Assembly: GCF_009766005.1 (NCBI RefSeq)
Contig: NZ_LMUK01000042.1
Span: forward strand, 340,588-404,587
Reading direction: 5' to 3'
DNA length: 64,000 nucleotides
DNA from: Bradyrhizobium sp. S69
GTDB taxonomy: Bacteria; Pseudomonadota; Alphaproteobacteria; Rhizobiales; Xanthobacteraceae
The position numbers were made by a program, and so were the translations under genes. The notes under the pieces are model-generated. The model had not been told where the DNA came from, did no database searches, and worked only from the letters and a program-made list of their open reading frames with translations. This document shows, piece by piece, positions 8,606-16,627 of this stretch. Within the stretch, counting starts at the first letter, position 1; each line of letters begins with the position of its first letter.

Positions 8606-9661
8606 TCACGCCGCGCCGGCCACGACCCCATCACTGAGTTTTTGATCCACGACCTCTACCGTGCGGTCGATCTCGGCATGGGGCAGGCCAAGCTGATGCG
8701 AAATCAACTTTACCAGGAGGTCGACCCGTTCGATGAAGCGCGCGCCACCGGCGACCGCGCGCGCCGCCGACGATGGCTTGAGCAGGCTTTCCGCCGCCTT
8801 GGCATATTTCTCGAAGGGTACGTGGTCCGCAGGCTCGGCGCCCAGCCGCCGCGCGATCGAATCCACATGGTCATAGACCGATTGCGAGAGTTTGAGATCG
8901 CCGTGCACGGCGTCGCGGATCGAGCGCGGCTCATGCGGGGTGATGCAGCGGTAATTTCCGGTCAACAGCATCGACCATTTTGCCAGTGGCACGAACAGCG
9001 ACTCGAACACCCGAAGTTTGACTGGAACGTCGTGGCCGTCGAGCCTCACTGCGTCGATATCGGCTTCGAGTTCGCGCAGCAGGTGGTTGTGTTTCTCATC
9101 GGCAAAGGCCGCGGCCTTGAAATTCGTCGGCAGGCCGACATGAAGCACATTCGCCTTCTCTTCCGGCGGACGAAAGGCCTGCGGATCGGGCGAGCACAGC
9201 GACACCAGTCCGGTCTGAAAGCGTTGCCAGACGTTGGCGTTGGTATAGGCCTGCTCCAGATCCATCGCCGCCAGCGCCGGGATCCGCTTCAAATAGGGCA
9301 GCGGCGGCATGTTCATGATCGAAAGACAAGGCAGTCTCGCCTCGGCGATCTTGATCATCAGCACCCGGATCGTATGGTTGGTGTATTGCGGCTCCTGCAT
9401 CGCCAGACCGACCAGATCATAACGGGAAATATCGACCTCGGCCGGCGGCACCGCGTCCAATATGCCCGGCAGATCGCGTGAAAAGATCGCCCGGTGCTGC
9501 GCCTCGTCACGCAGTTTGATGCGAACTTCGGTGCCGTGGCGATTGATCAGCTCGGCGGTCTGCTGCCGGCAAACCAGCGTCACGTTGTGACCGGCCATCA
9601 GCAGCTTGGTCGCCAGCAGGGAGCCATAGGAGGCCCCGAGGATCAGAATGTTGCGCGCCAT
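8606..9661 (-). CDS. Ketopantoate reductase-like NAD(P)-binding protein
   Basis: A 351-residue protein starting with a Rossmann motif of the ApbA/PanE type (ILILGASYGSLLATKLLMAGHNVTLV is residues 4-29, glycines at 9 and 13). The fold prediction is N-terminal NADP-binding and C-terminal helical domain. The third glycine of GxGxxG is replaced by Ser, and the C-terminal half differs from true PanE, so substrate is unknown. The nearest genes on the same strand are the CBS protein upstream and the GSAM-like enzyme downstream, with gaps over 50 and 320 bp. Confidence 0.65.
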   Translation of the reverse strand: MARNILILGASYGSLLATKLLMAGHNVTLVCRQQTAELINRHGTEVRIKLRDEAQHRAIFSRDLPGILDAVPPAEVDISRYDLVGLAMQEPQYTNHTIRVLMIKIAEARLPCLSIMNMPPLPYLKRIPALAAMDLEQAYTNANVWQRFQTGLVSLCSPDPQAFRPPEEKANVLHVGLPTNFKAAAFADEKHNHLLRELEADIDAVRLDGHDVPVKLRVFESLFVPLAKWSMLLTGNYRCITPHEPRSIRDAVHGDLKLSQSVYDHVDSIARRLGAEPADHVPFEKYAKAAESLLKPSSAARAVAGGARFIERVDLLVKLISHQLGLPHAEIDRTVEVVDQKLSDGVVAGAA

Positions 9662-9712
9662 GCTTTTTCGTCCACGGATGAGGGGGGCGGAATTGTCTCT
9701 GGCGCGCCTGGG

Positions 9713-10147
9713 TCAGGCGGCGTCGACGGCGGGTTTGGCGACCGCCGAGGCTTCATCGAACGCGGTCGAGATATCGCGGACGCTGACCACGCCGATCAGG
9801 CTGTAATTATCGATCACGGGCAGATGCCGGATGTGATTCCTGTTCATCAGGTGGCGCGCATGTTCGAGCGTATCGGCCGAACTGCAGGACACCAGTTGCT
9901 GCACCGAGATCAGCTGCGAGACCTTCAGGTTGACGCCGGCCGCGCCGTGTTCGGCGATCGCGCGCACGACGTCGCGCTCGGTGAACATTCCGACCGCGGT
10001 ATTGCCTTCGGTCCGCACCACGTCCTTGACCACGAGCGCGCTGATATTGCTGGCGCGCATCAATTGGGCGGCAACGCCCACGGTTTCGTTCATGCGAACC
10101 GTCGCCACGCGTGCCGTCTTCTTGCGCAGGATGTCTCCGACTTTCAT
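9713..10147 (-). CDS. CBS-domain pair protein in the oxalate regulon
   Basis: A 144-residue stand-alone CBS-pair (Bateman) protein. CBS1 covers about residues 8-68 and CBS2 about 76-135. The ligand-site pattern GMFTERDVVRAI and GVVSVRDIS is intact; such modules bind adenine nucleotides. I start it at ATG 10147 (MKVGDILRKK) because AAGGAGG lies 5 bases upstream. The longer frame from 10252 would run through the operator. A copy of the 17-bp oxalate-regulon inverted repeat (10195-10211) is 48 bp upstream of the start and a second copy is at 10344-10360, so it is probably co-regulated with the oxalate genes. Its role there is unknown; energy sensing for CoA transfer or transport is a guess. Confidence 0.85.
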   Translation of the reverse strand: MKVGDILRKKTARVATVRMNETVGVAAQLMRASNISALVVKDVVRTEGNTAVGMFTERDVVRAIAEHGAAGVNLKVSQLISVQQLVSCSSADTLEHARHLMNRNHIRHLPVIDNYSLIGVVSVRDISTAFDEASAVAKPAVDAA

Positions 10148-10194
10148 CGCAACCTCCTTGGGGTTTCCATGAGTGTCTCTTGTGATCACGATAT

Positions 10195-10211
10195 TGGTAT
10201 ACATTATTCCA
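10195..10211. promoter_or_regulatory. Oxalate-regulon operator 1 (TGGTATACATTATTCCA)
   Basis: A 17-bp inverted repeat, arms TGGTAT and ATTCCA (one mismatch), 48 bp before the CBS gene. It is one of six related copies in 10.1-16.7 kb. The likely ligand is the GntR/FCD regulator at 15746-16474, inferred from co-occurrence. Confidence 0.7.
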
Positions 10212-10343
10212 GTTGTCAATTCGATCTTGACGTCGTCCACCGCGCACACCATCGAATAAACGGCAGTATTATTGACTTATTTGGCTGTCCGGCGCTGGAG
10301 GGCACCGGCCTCTGACGTTGAAACCGGCGTCTGAAAAGTTAAT

Positions 10344-10360
10344 TGGTATTATGTATTCCA
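10344..10360. promoter_or_regulatory. Oxalate-regulon operator 2 (TGGTATTATGTATTCCA)
   Basis: Same arms as operator 1 (TGGTAT, ATTCCA) with a different 5-bp centre. It lies between the end of the antiporter gene and the CBS gene, 133 bp upstream of operator 1. It could be an auxiliary site for looping or belong to a second upstream CBS promoter. Confidence 0.6.
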
Positions 10361-10372
10361 ATTTCTGTGGAC

Positions 10373-10402
10373 AAAAAAGAGGCGCACCGGAATGCGCCTC
10401 TT
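10373..10402 (-). terminator. Rho-independent terminator of the antiporter gene
   Basis: On the minus strand AGAGGCGCA and TGCGCCTCT form a 9-bp GC-rich stem with a short loop, followed by a run of six T. It starts about 20 bp after the stop of the oxalate/formate antiporter and separates it from the CBS gene. Confidence 0.8.
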
Positions 10403-10423
10403 GGTTGAATCCGAAGCTGAGGG

Positions 10424-11737
10424 TCAGGCGACTTTGGCGTCGGTGGCCTGGGCGCTCGCCGTCGCTTCATGGCCGAGGATGAACGCGCGCCGCATCGGCT
10501 TGATCACGAACACCGCCATCAGCGCCGCAGTGGCATTGAGTGCGACCGCGACGACGAACACCGCCTGCCAGCCGAAATGGGTCGCGATGATGCTGGCGAG
10601 CGGCACCAGCAGCGACGCCGTGCCCTTGGCGGTGTAGAGCATGCCGTTGTTGGTGGTGGCGAACTTCACGCCAAATGTGTCGCCGCTGGTGGCCGGGAAC
10701 AGGCTGTAGATCTCGCCGAACACGCCGAAATAAACCGCCGTCGCCAGCACGAACACGATCGGGATGTGGCCGTACACCGACAACGTCAGCAGCATCAGCG
10801 CGCCGGTCCCGAACGCGATGAACATGGTGTGTTCGCGGCCGATGGTGTCGGAAACCCAGCCGAAGAATGGCCGGCCGAAACCGTCGAAGATGCGGTCGAG
10901 CGAAATCGCAAAGGTCAATGCGGCCATCTGGAAGCCGAACAGCCCCACCGGCTGGTCGGCGATCTTGAAGTCATGCGCGATCGGCGCGATCTGGGCGGCC
11001 GCCATCAGGCCGCCGGCGGCGACCATCACGAACACCAGATACATCACCCAGAAGATCGGGCTGCGCAGCACCTGCGGCGGCGTGAAGTCGATCTTGGTCT
11101 GCGGCAGATGCAGCTGTTTCTTCTTCGCCGGCATCACCCGCGACGGCTTGCGCAGGAAGATCGCAAGGATGAAGACGATGACACCCTGGCCGATGCCGAA
11201 GGTGAAGAAGGCGTGTTGATAGCCGCTTTCGGCCACCATGTTGGCGATCGGCACCACGGTGATCGCAGCCCCCGCGCCGAAGCCTGCGGCGGTGGCGCCG
11301 GCGGCGAGGCCGCGGCGGTCGGGAAACCATTTCAGCGCGTTGCCGACGCAGGTGCCGTACACCGAGCCGGCGCCGATGCCGCCGACGATCGCGGCGACGT
11401 AAAGCAGCACCAGCGTATCGGCGTAGGAGTTCAGCACCCAGGCGAGGCTGATCATCACCCCGCCGAACATGATCACGGCGCGCGGGCCGTATTTATCGAC
11501 GAACCAGGCTTCGATCGGAACCAGCCAGGTTTCGGTCACCACGAACAGCGTGAAGGCCAGCTGGATCGCGGCGCGGCCCCAGTGATATTTGGCGTCGATC
11601 GGATCGACGAACAGCGTCCAGCCATATTGCAGGTTGGCGATCATCGCCATGCAGACGATGCCCATCCCCAGTTGCAGCCACCGGAAGTACGGGCCTTCAG
11701 GCGCAGGGGATGCCGCAGGTTGTGTCGTGATGCTCAT
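10424..11737 (-). CDS. oxlT: Oxalate/formate antiporter-type MFS transporter
   Basis: A 437-residue major facilitator with 12 predicted helices. The OFA-family signature is visible around residues 130-160: GTCVGNALKWFPDRRGLAAG followed by TAAGFGAGAA. Members exchange oxalate for formate across the inner membrane. It is placed with formyl-CoA transferase and oxalyl-CoA decarboxylase, which supports this substrate. A copy of the regulon operator lies 57 bp upstream of ATG 11737, and a strong terminator follows the gene, so it is a single-gene unit. OFA transporters of other anions exist, so substrate is inferred from family plus context. Confidence 0.85.
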   Translation of the reverse strand: MSITTQPAASPAPEGPYFRWLQLGMGIVCMAMIANLQYGWTLFVDPIDAKYHWGRAAIQLAFTLFVVTETWLVPIEAWFVDKYGPRAVIMFGGVMISLAWVLNSYADTLVLLYVAAIVGGIGAGSVYGTCVGNALKWFPDRRGLAAGATAAGFGAGAAITVVPIANMVAESGYQHAFFTFGIGQGVIVFILAIFLRKPSRVMPAKKKQLHLPQTKIDFTPPQVLRSPIFWVMYLVFVMVAAGGLMAAAQIAPIAHDFKIADQPVGLFGFQMAALTFAISLDRIFDGFGRPFFGWVSDTIGREHTMFIAFGTGALMLLTLSVYGHIPIVFVLATAVYFGVFGEIYSLFPATSGDTFGVKFATTNNGMLYTAKGTASLLVPLASIIATHFGWQAVFVVAVALNATAALMAVFVIKPMRRAFILGHEATASAQATDAKVA

Positions 11738-11793
11738 GATTCCTCCCGGGATACGCTTCTATTTTTATGGCGAGCGTTAGGGTCATCGCATAG

Positions 11794-11810
11794 TGGTATG
11801 TATTATGCCA
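11794..11810. promoter_or_regulatory. Oxalate-regulon operator 3 (TGGTATGTATTATGCCA)
   Basis: Arms TGGTAT and ATGCCA with a 5-bp centre, 57 bp upstream of the antiporter start. The spacing is the same, within one base, as for operators 4 and 5 relative to their genes. Confidence 0.75.
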
Positions 11811-11910
11811 GAGCGCAAGCCCTCCGTTCTGCTCATTATGTCGCAGGGGTGGAGTGCGTGGCGTGGCGGGACTCGGCGTTGCGGACTTGGGATTATCTGG
11901 ATTTTAGCGC

Positions 11911-11939
11911 AAAAAAAGACCCCGCAAAAACCGGGGCCT
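11911..11939 (-). terminator. Rho-independent terminator after the 45-aa ORF
   Basis: Read on the minus strand, CGGGG and CCCCG arms with a T-rich loop (GGTTTTTGC) are followed by seven T. It lies about 65 bp after the stop of the small ORF at 12003-12140 and before the antiporter promoter. It therefore closes a short transcript of its own. Confidence 0.75.
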
Positions 11940-12002
11940 CAGTCAGGGAGGAAGGGTTACAGGCTTGATCGGCGGGACGCGGAATATCCGCGCGGCCCGT
12001 TA

Positions 12003-12140
12003 TCAGAGCCCGAAATACGGTGGATCGCCGTTGCGATCGGCGATCCGGGCGTTCGCCATCAAGAGGCGGTCGACCAAGGCCATTAGGCGGCCGAACAGGG
12101 TGCTGGCGGGAGCCAAGCGAAGAGCGGTGGTATCGGACAT
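12003..12140 (-). CDS. Small protein, 45 aa, own operator and terminator, in the oxalate regulon
   Basis: ATG at 12140 is preceded by AGGGGG six bases upstream, and the frame ends with TGA at 12003-12005. The product (MSDTTALRLAPASTLFGRLM at its N-terminus, ending DPPYFGL) is amphipathic, with a helical middle section (LMALVDRLLMANARIA) and no signal peptide or Cys. Operator 4 lies 57 bp upstream, exactly as for the antiporter gene, and a terminator lies downstream. The gene is therefore an independently transcribed member of the oxalate regulon. I recognise only a resemblance to uncharacterised small rhizobial proteins. Function unknown. Confidence 0.65.
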   Translation of the reverse strand: MSDTTALRLAPASTLFGRLMALVDRLLMANARIADRNGDPPYFGL

Positions 12141-12196
12141 GTTGTCCCCCTAGCTTAAAGCGGGTGCAGCGGCTCGCTGCGTTCTGACAACAGATT

Positions 12197-12213
12197 AGGT
12201 ATACCAGATACCA
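12197..12213. promoter_or_regulatory. Oxalate-regulon operator 4 (AGGTATACCAGATACCA)
   Basis: Arms GGTAT and ATACC around ACCAG. It matches operator 5 at 14 of 17 positions. It lies 57 bp upstream of the 45-aa ORF. Confidence 0.75.
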
Positions 12214-12293
12214 ACCGCAACTGCTTTGTTTGCATAGCAGCATGACGACGTTTGCAGTGCAACAAAATGACGCGGCCGGGGATCCCGATCACG

Positions 12294-12321
12294 AAAAAGG
12301 CAGCCGGGAACCGGCGGCCTT
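12294..12321 (-). terminator. Probable terminator of the frc transcript
   Basis: Minus-strand AGGCCGCCGG and CCGGCTGCCT pair with a short TTCC loop (one mismatch) and are followed by five T. It is 220 bp beyond the frc stop, after a family A repeat. Confidence 0.55.
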
Positions 12322-12347
12322 GAGATTCGAAGATCGCTGCCATCGGC

Positions 12348-12487
12348 CGTCATCCCCGGGACGAACGCGGTGCGTTCGCCCGTGAGGTGCGAGCCCGCTT
12401 GGGCGAGCCTCGAAGGATGGCCGCAAGCACGACGCAGAACACCATCCTTCGAGGCGCGCAAGAAAGAGCGCGCACCTCAGGATGACG
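12348..12487. repeat. Hairpin intergenic repeat, family A, second copy
   Basis: The arms CGAGCCTCGAAGGATGG and CCATCCTTCGAGGC, with flanking GTGAGGTGC and GCGCACCTCAGGATGACG, match 497-606. The left arm carries an insertion with its own small hairpin (GAACGCGGTGCGTTC). It lies just after the frc stop. Confidence 0.85.
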
Positions 12488-12541
12488 TCTGCCGGGAGAG
12501 CGGCTCCTCACCATGAGGGCGACGCTGTTGCGGGCCCGTCG

Positions 12542-13819
12542 TTACTCCGCCGCCTGCTTGCGTGGCGGATCGAGCGCGCCGGAATCGTGGATCTCGGCGA
12601 CCTGATGGTCGCTGAAGCCGAGCACCTGGCGCAGGATCTCGTCGGTGTGTTCGCCGAGCAGCGGCGAGCGCGTGACTTCGGTCGGTGAGTCCGACAGCTT
12701 GATCGGGTTGCCAACCGAGATGTACTTGCCGCGGGTCGGGTGATCGACCTCGACCACGGTGCCGGTCGCGCGCAGCGACTGGTCTTCGGCGAGTTCCTTC
12801 ATCGACAGGATCGGTCCGCAGGGGATGTCGTCCTTGTTGAGGATATCCATCGCCTCGAATTTTGTCTGCGTCATCGTCCACTGCTCGATGCGCGCGAAGA
12901 TCGCGTTCAATCGCGGCAAGCGCGCGGCGGGCTTGGCGTAATCCGGATGGGTCTTCCAGCCGGGTTCGCCGATGACGTCGCAGATCTTCTCCCAGACCGG
13001 CGCCTGGGTGATGAAATAGATGTAGGCGTTGGGATCGGTCTCCCAGCCCTTGCATTTGAGGATGCGGCCGGGCTGGCCGCCGCCGGAATCGTTGCCGGCG
13101 CGCGGCACCGCTTCGCCGAACGGAATGCCTTCGCCGAACTGGCTGTATTCCTTCAGCGGGCCATGCGCGAGGCGCTGCTGGTCGCGCAGTTTGACCCGCG
13201 CAAGGTTGAGCACGCCGTCCTGCATCGCCGCGGTGACCTTCTGGCCTTCGCCGGTCATGGTGCGCTGATAGAGTGCGGTGACGATGCCGAGCGCCAGATG
13301 CAGGCCGGTGCCGCTGTCGCCGATCTGCGCGCCGGTGACCAGCGGCAGACCATCACGGAAGCCGGTGGTCGACGCCGCGCCGCCGGTGCACTGGGCGACG
13401 TTCTCATAGACCTTGCAGTCTTCGTAGGGGCCGGGACCAAAACCCTTGATCGAGGCCACGATCATCTTCGGGTTGATGGCGTGGATCTTCTCCCAGGGAA
13501 ATCCCATGCGATCGAGCACGCCGGGGCCGAAATTCTCCACCAGCACGTCGCAGCTCTTGATCAGCGCGGTCAGCACTTCCTTGCCCTTGGGGTTCTTGGT
13601 GTCGAGCGTGATCGAGCGCTTGTTGTGGTTGAGCATGGTGAAATACAGGCTGTCGACATTCGGCACGTCCTGCAACTGGCCACGCGTGATGTCGCCGACG
13701 CCGGGGCGCTCGACCTTGATCACGTCGGCGCCGAACCATGCCAGCAATTGCGTGCAGGTCGGTCCCGACTGGACGTGGGTGAAATCGAGAATTCGCACGC
13801 CCTTCAGCGCCTTTGTCAT
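12542..13819 (-). CDS. frc: Formyl-CoA:oxalate CoA-transferase
   Basis: A 425-residue class III (CaiB/BaiF) CoA transferase. Characterised Frc is 416-428 residues. It moves CoA from formyl-CoA to oxalate, making oxalyl-CoA for the neighbouring decarboxylase. The catalytic aspartate is D168 in GAQIGDSGTG (D169 in Oxalobacter), and the glycine-rich loop GNDSGGGQPGR (about 253-263) that gates the active site is present. Start at ATG 13819 has GGAG with an 8-base spacer; the frame from 13852 lacks a ribosome site. It follows oxc by 89 bp in the same direction, which makes a gntR-oxc-frc operon likely. Confidence 0.93.
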   Translation of the reverse strand: MTKALKGVRILDFTHVQSGPTCTQLLAWFGADVIKVERPGVGDITRGQLQDVPNVDSLYFTMLNHNKRSITLDTKNPKGKEVLTALIKSCDVLVENFGPGVLDRMGFPWEKIHAINPKMIVASIKGFGPGPYEDCKVYENVAQCTGGAASTTGFRDGLPLVTGAQIGDSGTGLHLALGIVTALYQRTMTGEGQKVTAAMQDGVLNLARVKLRDQQRLAHGPLKEYSQFGEGIPFGEAVPRAGNDSGGGQPGRILKCKGWETDPNAYIYFITQAPVWEKICDVIGEPGWKTHPDYAKPAARLPRLNAIFARIEQWTMTQTKFEAMDILNKDDIPCGPILSMKELAEDQSLRATGTVVEVDHPTRGKYISVGNPIKLSDSPTEVTRSPLLGEHTDEILRQVLGFSDHQVAEIHDSGALDPPRKQAAE

Positions 13820-13908
13820 CTTCTGTACTCCGTCTCGTATCTGGTCCTGCATGTGCAGGAGGGAAAAAGGGAAGGGGCGTTCGCGGCCCCGTCCGGATTG
13901 GGTTGAAG

Positions 13909-15648
13909 CTATTTCTTCTTGCTCAGCACGCTCTGTGGATTGAGGTTGCCGATGCGGCCCGACTCGCTGCCGGCGGCGGGATCGAGCACGGCGTTGATCA
14001 GCGTCGGCTTGCCTGAATCCATCGCCGCGTTGACGGCGCGCTTCAGTTCGTCCGGCGACGTCGCATTGACGCCGGTGCCACCAAAAGCCTCGATCATCTT
14101 GTCGTAGCGCGCGCCCTTGACGAATACGGTCGGCGCGGGATCGCTGCCGGCGCTGTTGACGTCGGTGCCGCGATAGATGCCGTCATTGTTGAAGATCACG
14201 ATGCAGACCGGCAGATTGTAGCGGCAGATCGTTTCCACCTCCATGCCGGAGAAGCCGAACGCCGAGTCGCCTTCGACGCACAACACCGGCTTGCCGGTCT
14301 CGATCGCGGCGGCGATGGCGTAGCCCATGCCGATGCCCATGATGCCCCAGGTGCCGACGTCGATGCGCTTGCGCGGCTGGTAGATGTCGATGATGCCGCG
14401 CGCGAGGTCGAGCGTGTTGGCGCCCTCGTTGACCAGCATCGCGTCCGGCCGCTCCTTGACGATGGTGCGCAAGACGCCGAGCGCGCCGTGGTAATCCATC
14501 GGCGAATTGTTGTTCATCAGGCGCGGCGCCATCTTGGCGACGTTCTCTTCGCGCTTCTTGGCGACTGCGCTCATCCAGTCGGCGGGCGCCGCTTGCCAGT
14601 TGTTGCCCATCGCGGCGAGCATCGCCGAGACGCAGCTGCCGATGTCGCCGACGACAGGCGCCACGATCTCGACGTTGGAGTCCATTTCCTTGGGCTCGAT
14701 GTCGATCTGGATGAAGCGCTTGGGCGCATCGCCCCAGGTCTTGCCCTTGCCGTGCGACAACAGCCAGTTGAGGCGGGCGCCGATCAGCATCACGACGTCG
14801 GAATCCTTCAGTACCGTCGAGCGCGCTGCGCCCGCGCACTGCGGATGCGTGTCAGGCAGCAGGCCCTTGCCCATGCTCATGGGGAGGAACGGCACGCCGC
14901 TCTTTTCGACGAACGACTTGATCGCATCGTCGGCCTGCGCGTAGGCGGCGCCCTTGCCGAGAATGATCAGCGGCTTCTTGGCGGATTTGAGCACATCGAG
15001 CGCGCGCTTGACGGAATCCGGCGCGGGGAGCTGCGCCGGCGCGGCATCGATCACCTTGACCAGCGACTTTCTGCCGGCCTCGGCGTCCATCACCTGGCCG
15101 AAAAGTTTCGCCGGCAAATCGAGATAGACGCCACCCGGGCGGCCCGACACCGCGGCGCGGATCGCCCGCGCCACTCCGATGCCGATGTCGGCGGCGTGCA
15201 GCACGCGGAACGCTGCCTTGCAGAGCGGTTTTGCGATCGCAAGCTGGTCCATCTCCTCGTAGTCGCCCTGTTGCAGGTCGACGATCTCGCGCTCCGACGA
15301 GCCCGAAATCAGGATCATCGGGAAGCAATTGGTGGTGGCGTGGGCCAAGGCGGTGAGGCCATTGAGGAAGCCCGGCGCCGATACCGTGAGGCACACGCCC
15401 GGTTTCTTGGTCAGGAAGCCCGCGATCGAGGCGGCGTAGCCGGCGTTCTGCTCATGACGGAACGACAGCACCCGGATGCCGGCTGCCTGCGCCATGCGGC
15501 CGAAATCGGTGATCGGAATGCCCGGCACGCCGTAGATCGTATTGACGTCGTTGAGCTTGAGCGCGTCGATGATGAGATGGAAGCCGTCGGTCAGTTCCCG
15601 CTCGGGTTCGGTGGTCTTGGGTTCGATGCTCTGTACTGCCGCGGACAT
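13909..15648 (-). CDS. oxc: Oxalyl-CoA decarboxylase
   Basis: A 579-residue TPP-dependent decarboxylase that converts oxalyl-CoA to formyl-CoA and CO2. The three domains of the family are visible: N-terminal Pyr domain with the TPP-activating glutamate E66 in FRHEQNAGYAAS, a central domain at about 200-335, and the C-terminal PP domain with GDSAFGFSGMEVET followed by NNDGIY, the metal-binding motif. The PP motif reads GDS where most relatives have GDG or GDS. Start at ATG 15648 has GGGAGAAG just upstream; the longer frame to 15822 overlaps the regulator gene. It lies 97 bp after the GntR gene. Confidence 0.94.
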   Translation of the reverse strand: MSAAVQSIEPKTTEPERELTDGFHLIIDALKLNDVNTIYGVPGIPITDFGRMAQAAGIRVLSFRHEQNAGYAASIAGFLTKKPGVCLTVSAPGFLNGLTALAHATTNCFPMILISGSSEREIVDLQQGDYEEMDQLAIAKPLCKAAFRVLHAADIGIGVARAIRAAVSGRPGGVYLDLPAKLFGQVMDAEAGRKSLVKVIDAAPAQLPAPDSVKRALDVLKSAKKPLIILGKGAAYAQADDAIKSFVEKSGVPFLPMSMGKGLLPDTHPQCAGAARSTVLKDSDVVMLIGARLNWLLSHGKGKTWGDAPKRFIQIDIEPKEMDSNVEIVAPVVGDIGSCVSAMLAAMGNNWQAAPADWMSAVAKKREENVAKMAPRLMNNNSPMDYHGALGVLRTIVKERPDAMLVNEGANTLDLARGIIDIYQPRKRIDVGTWGIMGIGMGYAIAAAIETGKPVLCVEGDSAFGFSGMEVETICRYNLPVCIVIFNNDGIYRGTDVNSAGSDPAPTVFVKGARYDKMIEAFGGTGVNATSPDELKRAVNAAMDSGKPTLINAVLDPAAGSESGRIGNLNPQSVLSKKK

Positions 15649-15745
15649 TCCGCTTCTCCCTGATCGTTTCTTGGTGTGGACGGGTGGACCGTCCAGTGTG
15701 AAAACCTTCGTTCGGCTAAGACAGCTTTCGCTAGAAAAGCTCTCC

Positions 15746-16474
15746 CTAGAAAAGCTCCTGGCCGTGCGCCTCGACATAGGCGGCAAGGCCGAGCGTGTGG
15801 TCGCGCGCGCGCTTTTCCGCAAGCTCGGTATTGCGCTCTTCGAGCGCCTCGATGATGGCGAGATGCTCGGGCAGCGAGGTCGCGGTGCGGTCGACCCTTC
15901 CGATGGTCAATTGCCGGTAGCCGCGAACGTGCAGCAGGATGTCGTTGGTCATGTCAACCAGCACCGGCGATTCGCTGAGTGAGATCAGCGCCTGGTGAAA
16001 GGCGATGTTGGCCTTGGAATATTCCTCGACGTGATCCTGCGGCAGGCGGTCCTTGCCGAAATCCTTGAAGAAATCGCGCAGCGCGGAAATGTCCTTCTTG
16101 CGCGCGGTAGTCGTGATCAGGCGTGCGGCCATGCTCTCGAGCGCGGCCCAGGCCCGGATCATGTCGACGATTTCGGTCTTGGTGCGGCGCACCACCACGA
16201 TGCCCCGGCGCGGCACCGTCTTGACGAAGCCGTCCTGCTCCAGCATCGCGATCGCTTCGCGAATAGGCGTCCGGCTGACGCCGAGGCGTTCCGACAGCGC
16301 GCGCTCGTCGAGCATCACGGGTTCAGGCGCAGCGTAAATATCCATCTTGAGGATGGCTTCCTTCAAGGCTTCATAAGCCTTGTTCTTGAAGCTGGTCTCC
16401 GGCGCGATCCGGACAATTGAGATTTCTGCCTCGGCCATGGTGGGCGGCGCCTTGGTTTGTTTCCGTTCGGGCAC
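15746..16474 (-). CDS. GntR-family regulator with FCD domain, probable oxalate regulator
   Basis: A 242-residue protein. The winged helix-turn-helix (about 25-90) contains LSERLGVSRTPIREAIAMLEQDGFV, typical of the GntR family. An all-helical FCD (FadR C-terminal) ligand domain follows (about 100-235). I choose GTG 16474 (VPERKQTKAP) because GGAGA lies 6 bases upstream; the frame to 16555 would cover operator 5. The inverted repeats before its own gene, the ligase, the antiporter, the small ORF and the CBS gene fit the FadR-subfamily TnGTnnnACnA pattern. Autoregulation and control of the oxalate regulon are inferred. The ligand may be oxalate, oxalyl-CoA or formyl-CoA. Confidence 0.85.
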   Translation of the reverse strand: MPERKQTKAPPTMAEAEISIVRIAPETSFKNKAYEALKEAILKMDIYAAPEPVMLDERALSERLGVSRTPIREAIAMLEQDGFVKTVPRRGIVVVRRTKTEIVDMIRAWAALESMAARLITTTARKKDISALRDFFKDFGKDRLPQDHVEEYSKANIAFHQALISLSESPVLVDMTNDILLHVRGYRQLTIGRVDRTATSLPEHLAIIEALEERNTELAEKRARDHTLGLAAYVEAHGQELF

Positions 16475-16529
16475 GATGATTCTCCTGTGGGGGAAGCATC
16501 CTTTACCAGAATAATCGTTGGAAGATTTT

Positions 16530-16546
16530 TGGCATACCAGATGCCA
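16530..16546. promoter_or_regulatory. Oxalate-regulon operator 5 (TGGCATACCAGATGCCA)
   Basis: Perfect 6-bp arms TGGCAT and ATGCCA around ACCAG, 56 bp upstream of the GTG start of the GntR gene. It probably controls the leftward gntR-oxc-frc transcript. Confidence 0.8.
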
Positions 16547-16610
16547 GGATGTCAAGGCGACGTTATTTTCAGCATTTCCAGCGGATGGCTTGCCTTGACA
16601 ACTTCATTTC

Positions 16611-16627
16611 TGGCATACCAAATGCCA
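16611..16627. promoter_or_regulatory. Oxalate-regulon operator 6 (TGGCATACCAAATGCCA)
   Basis: Perfect arms TGGCAT and ATGCCA, 65 bp to the right of operator 5. It lies just after a TTGACA (16595-16600) on the plus strand, where it would cover the -10 region of a rightward promoter for the CoA-ligase gene. Confidence 0.8.

Noticed and set aside
10469..11968. 499-residue plus-strand frame
   Set aside because: It mirrors the antiporter gene, has no motif and has His/Arg/Asp-rich composition. It would also lack a ribosome site.
13845..13860. Palindrome TCCTGCATGTGCAGGA between oxc and frc
   Set aside because: The arms are 7 bp and it sits within a short intergenic gap without T-run or relation to the regulon operator. 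It is probably incidental or a minor mRNA hairpin.
14488..15663. 391-residue plus-strand frame
   Set aside because: Antisense to oxc, whose family motifs are unambiguous.
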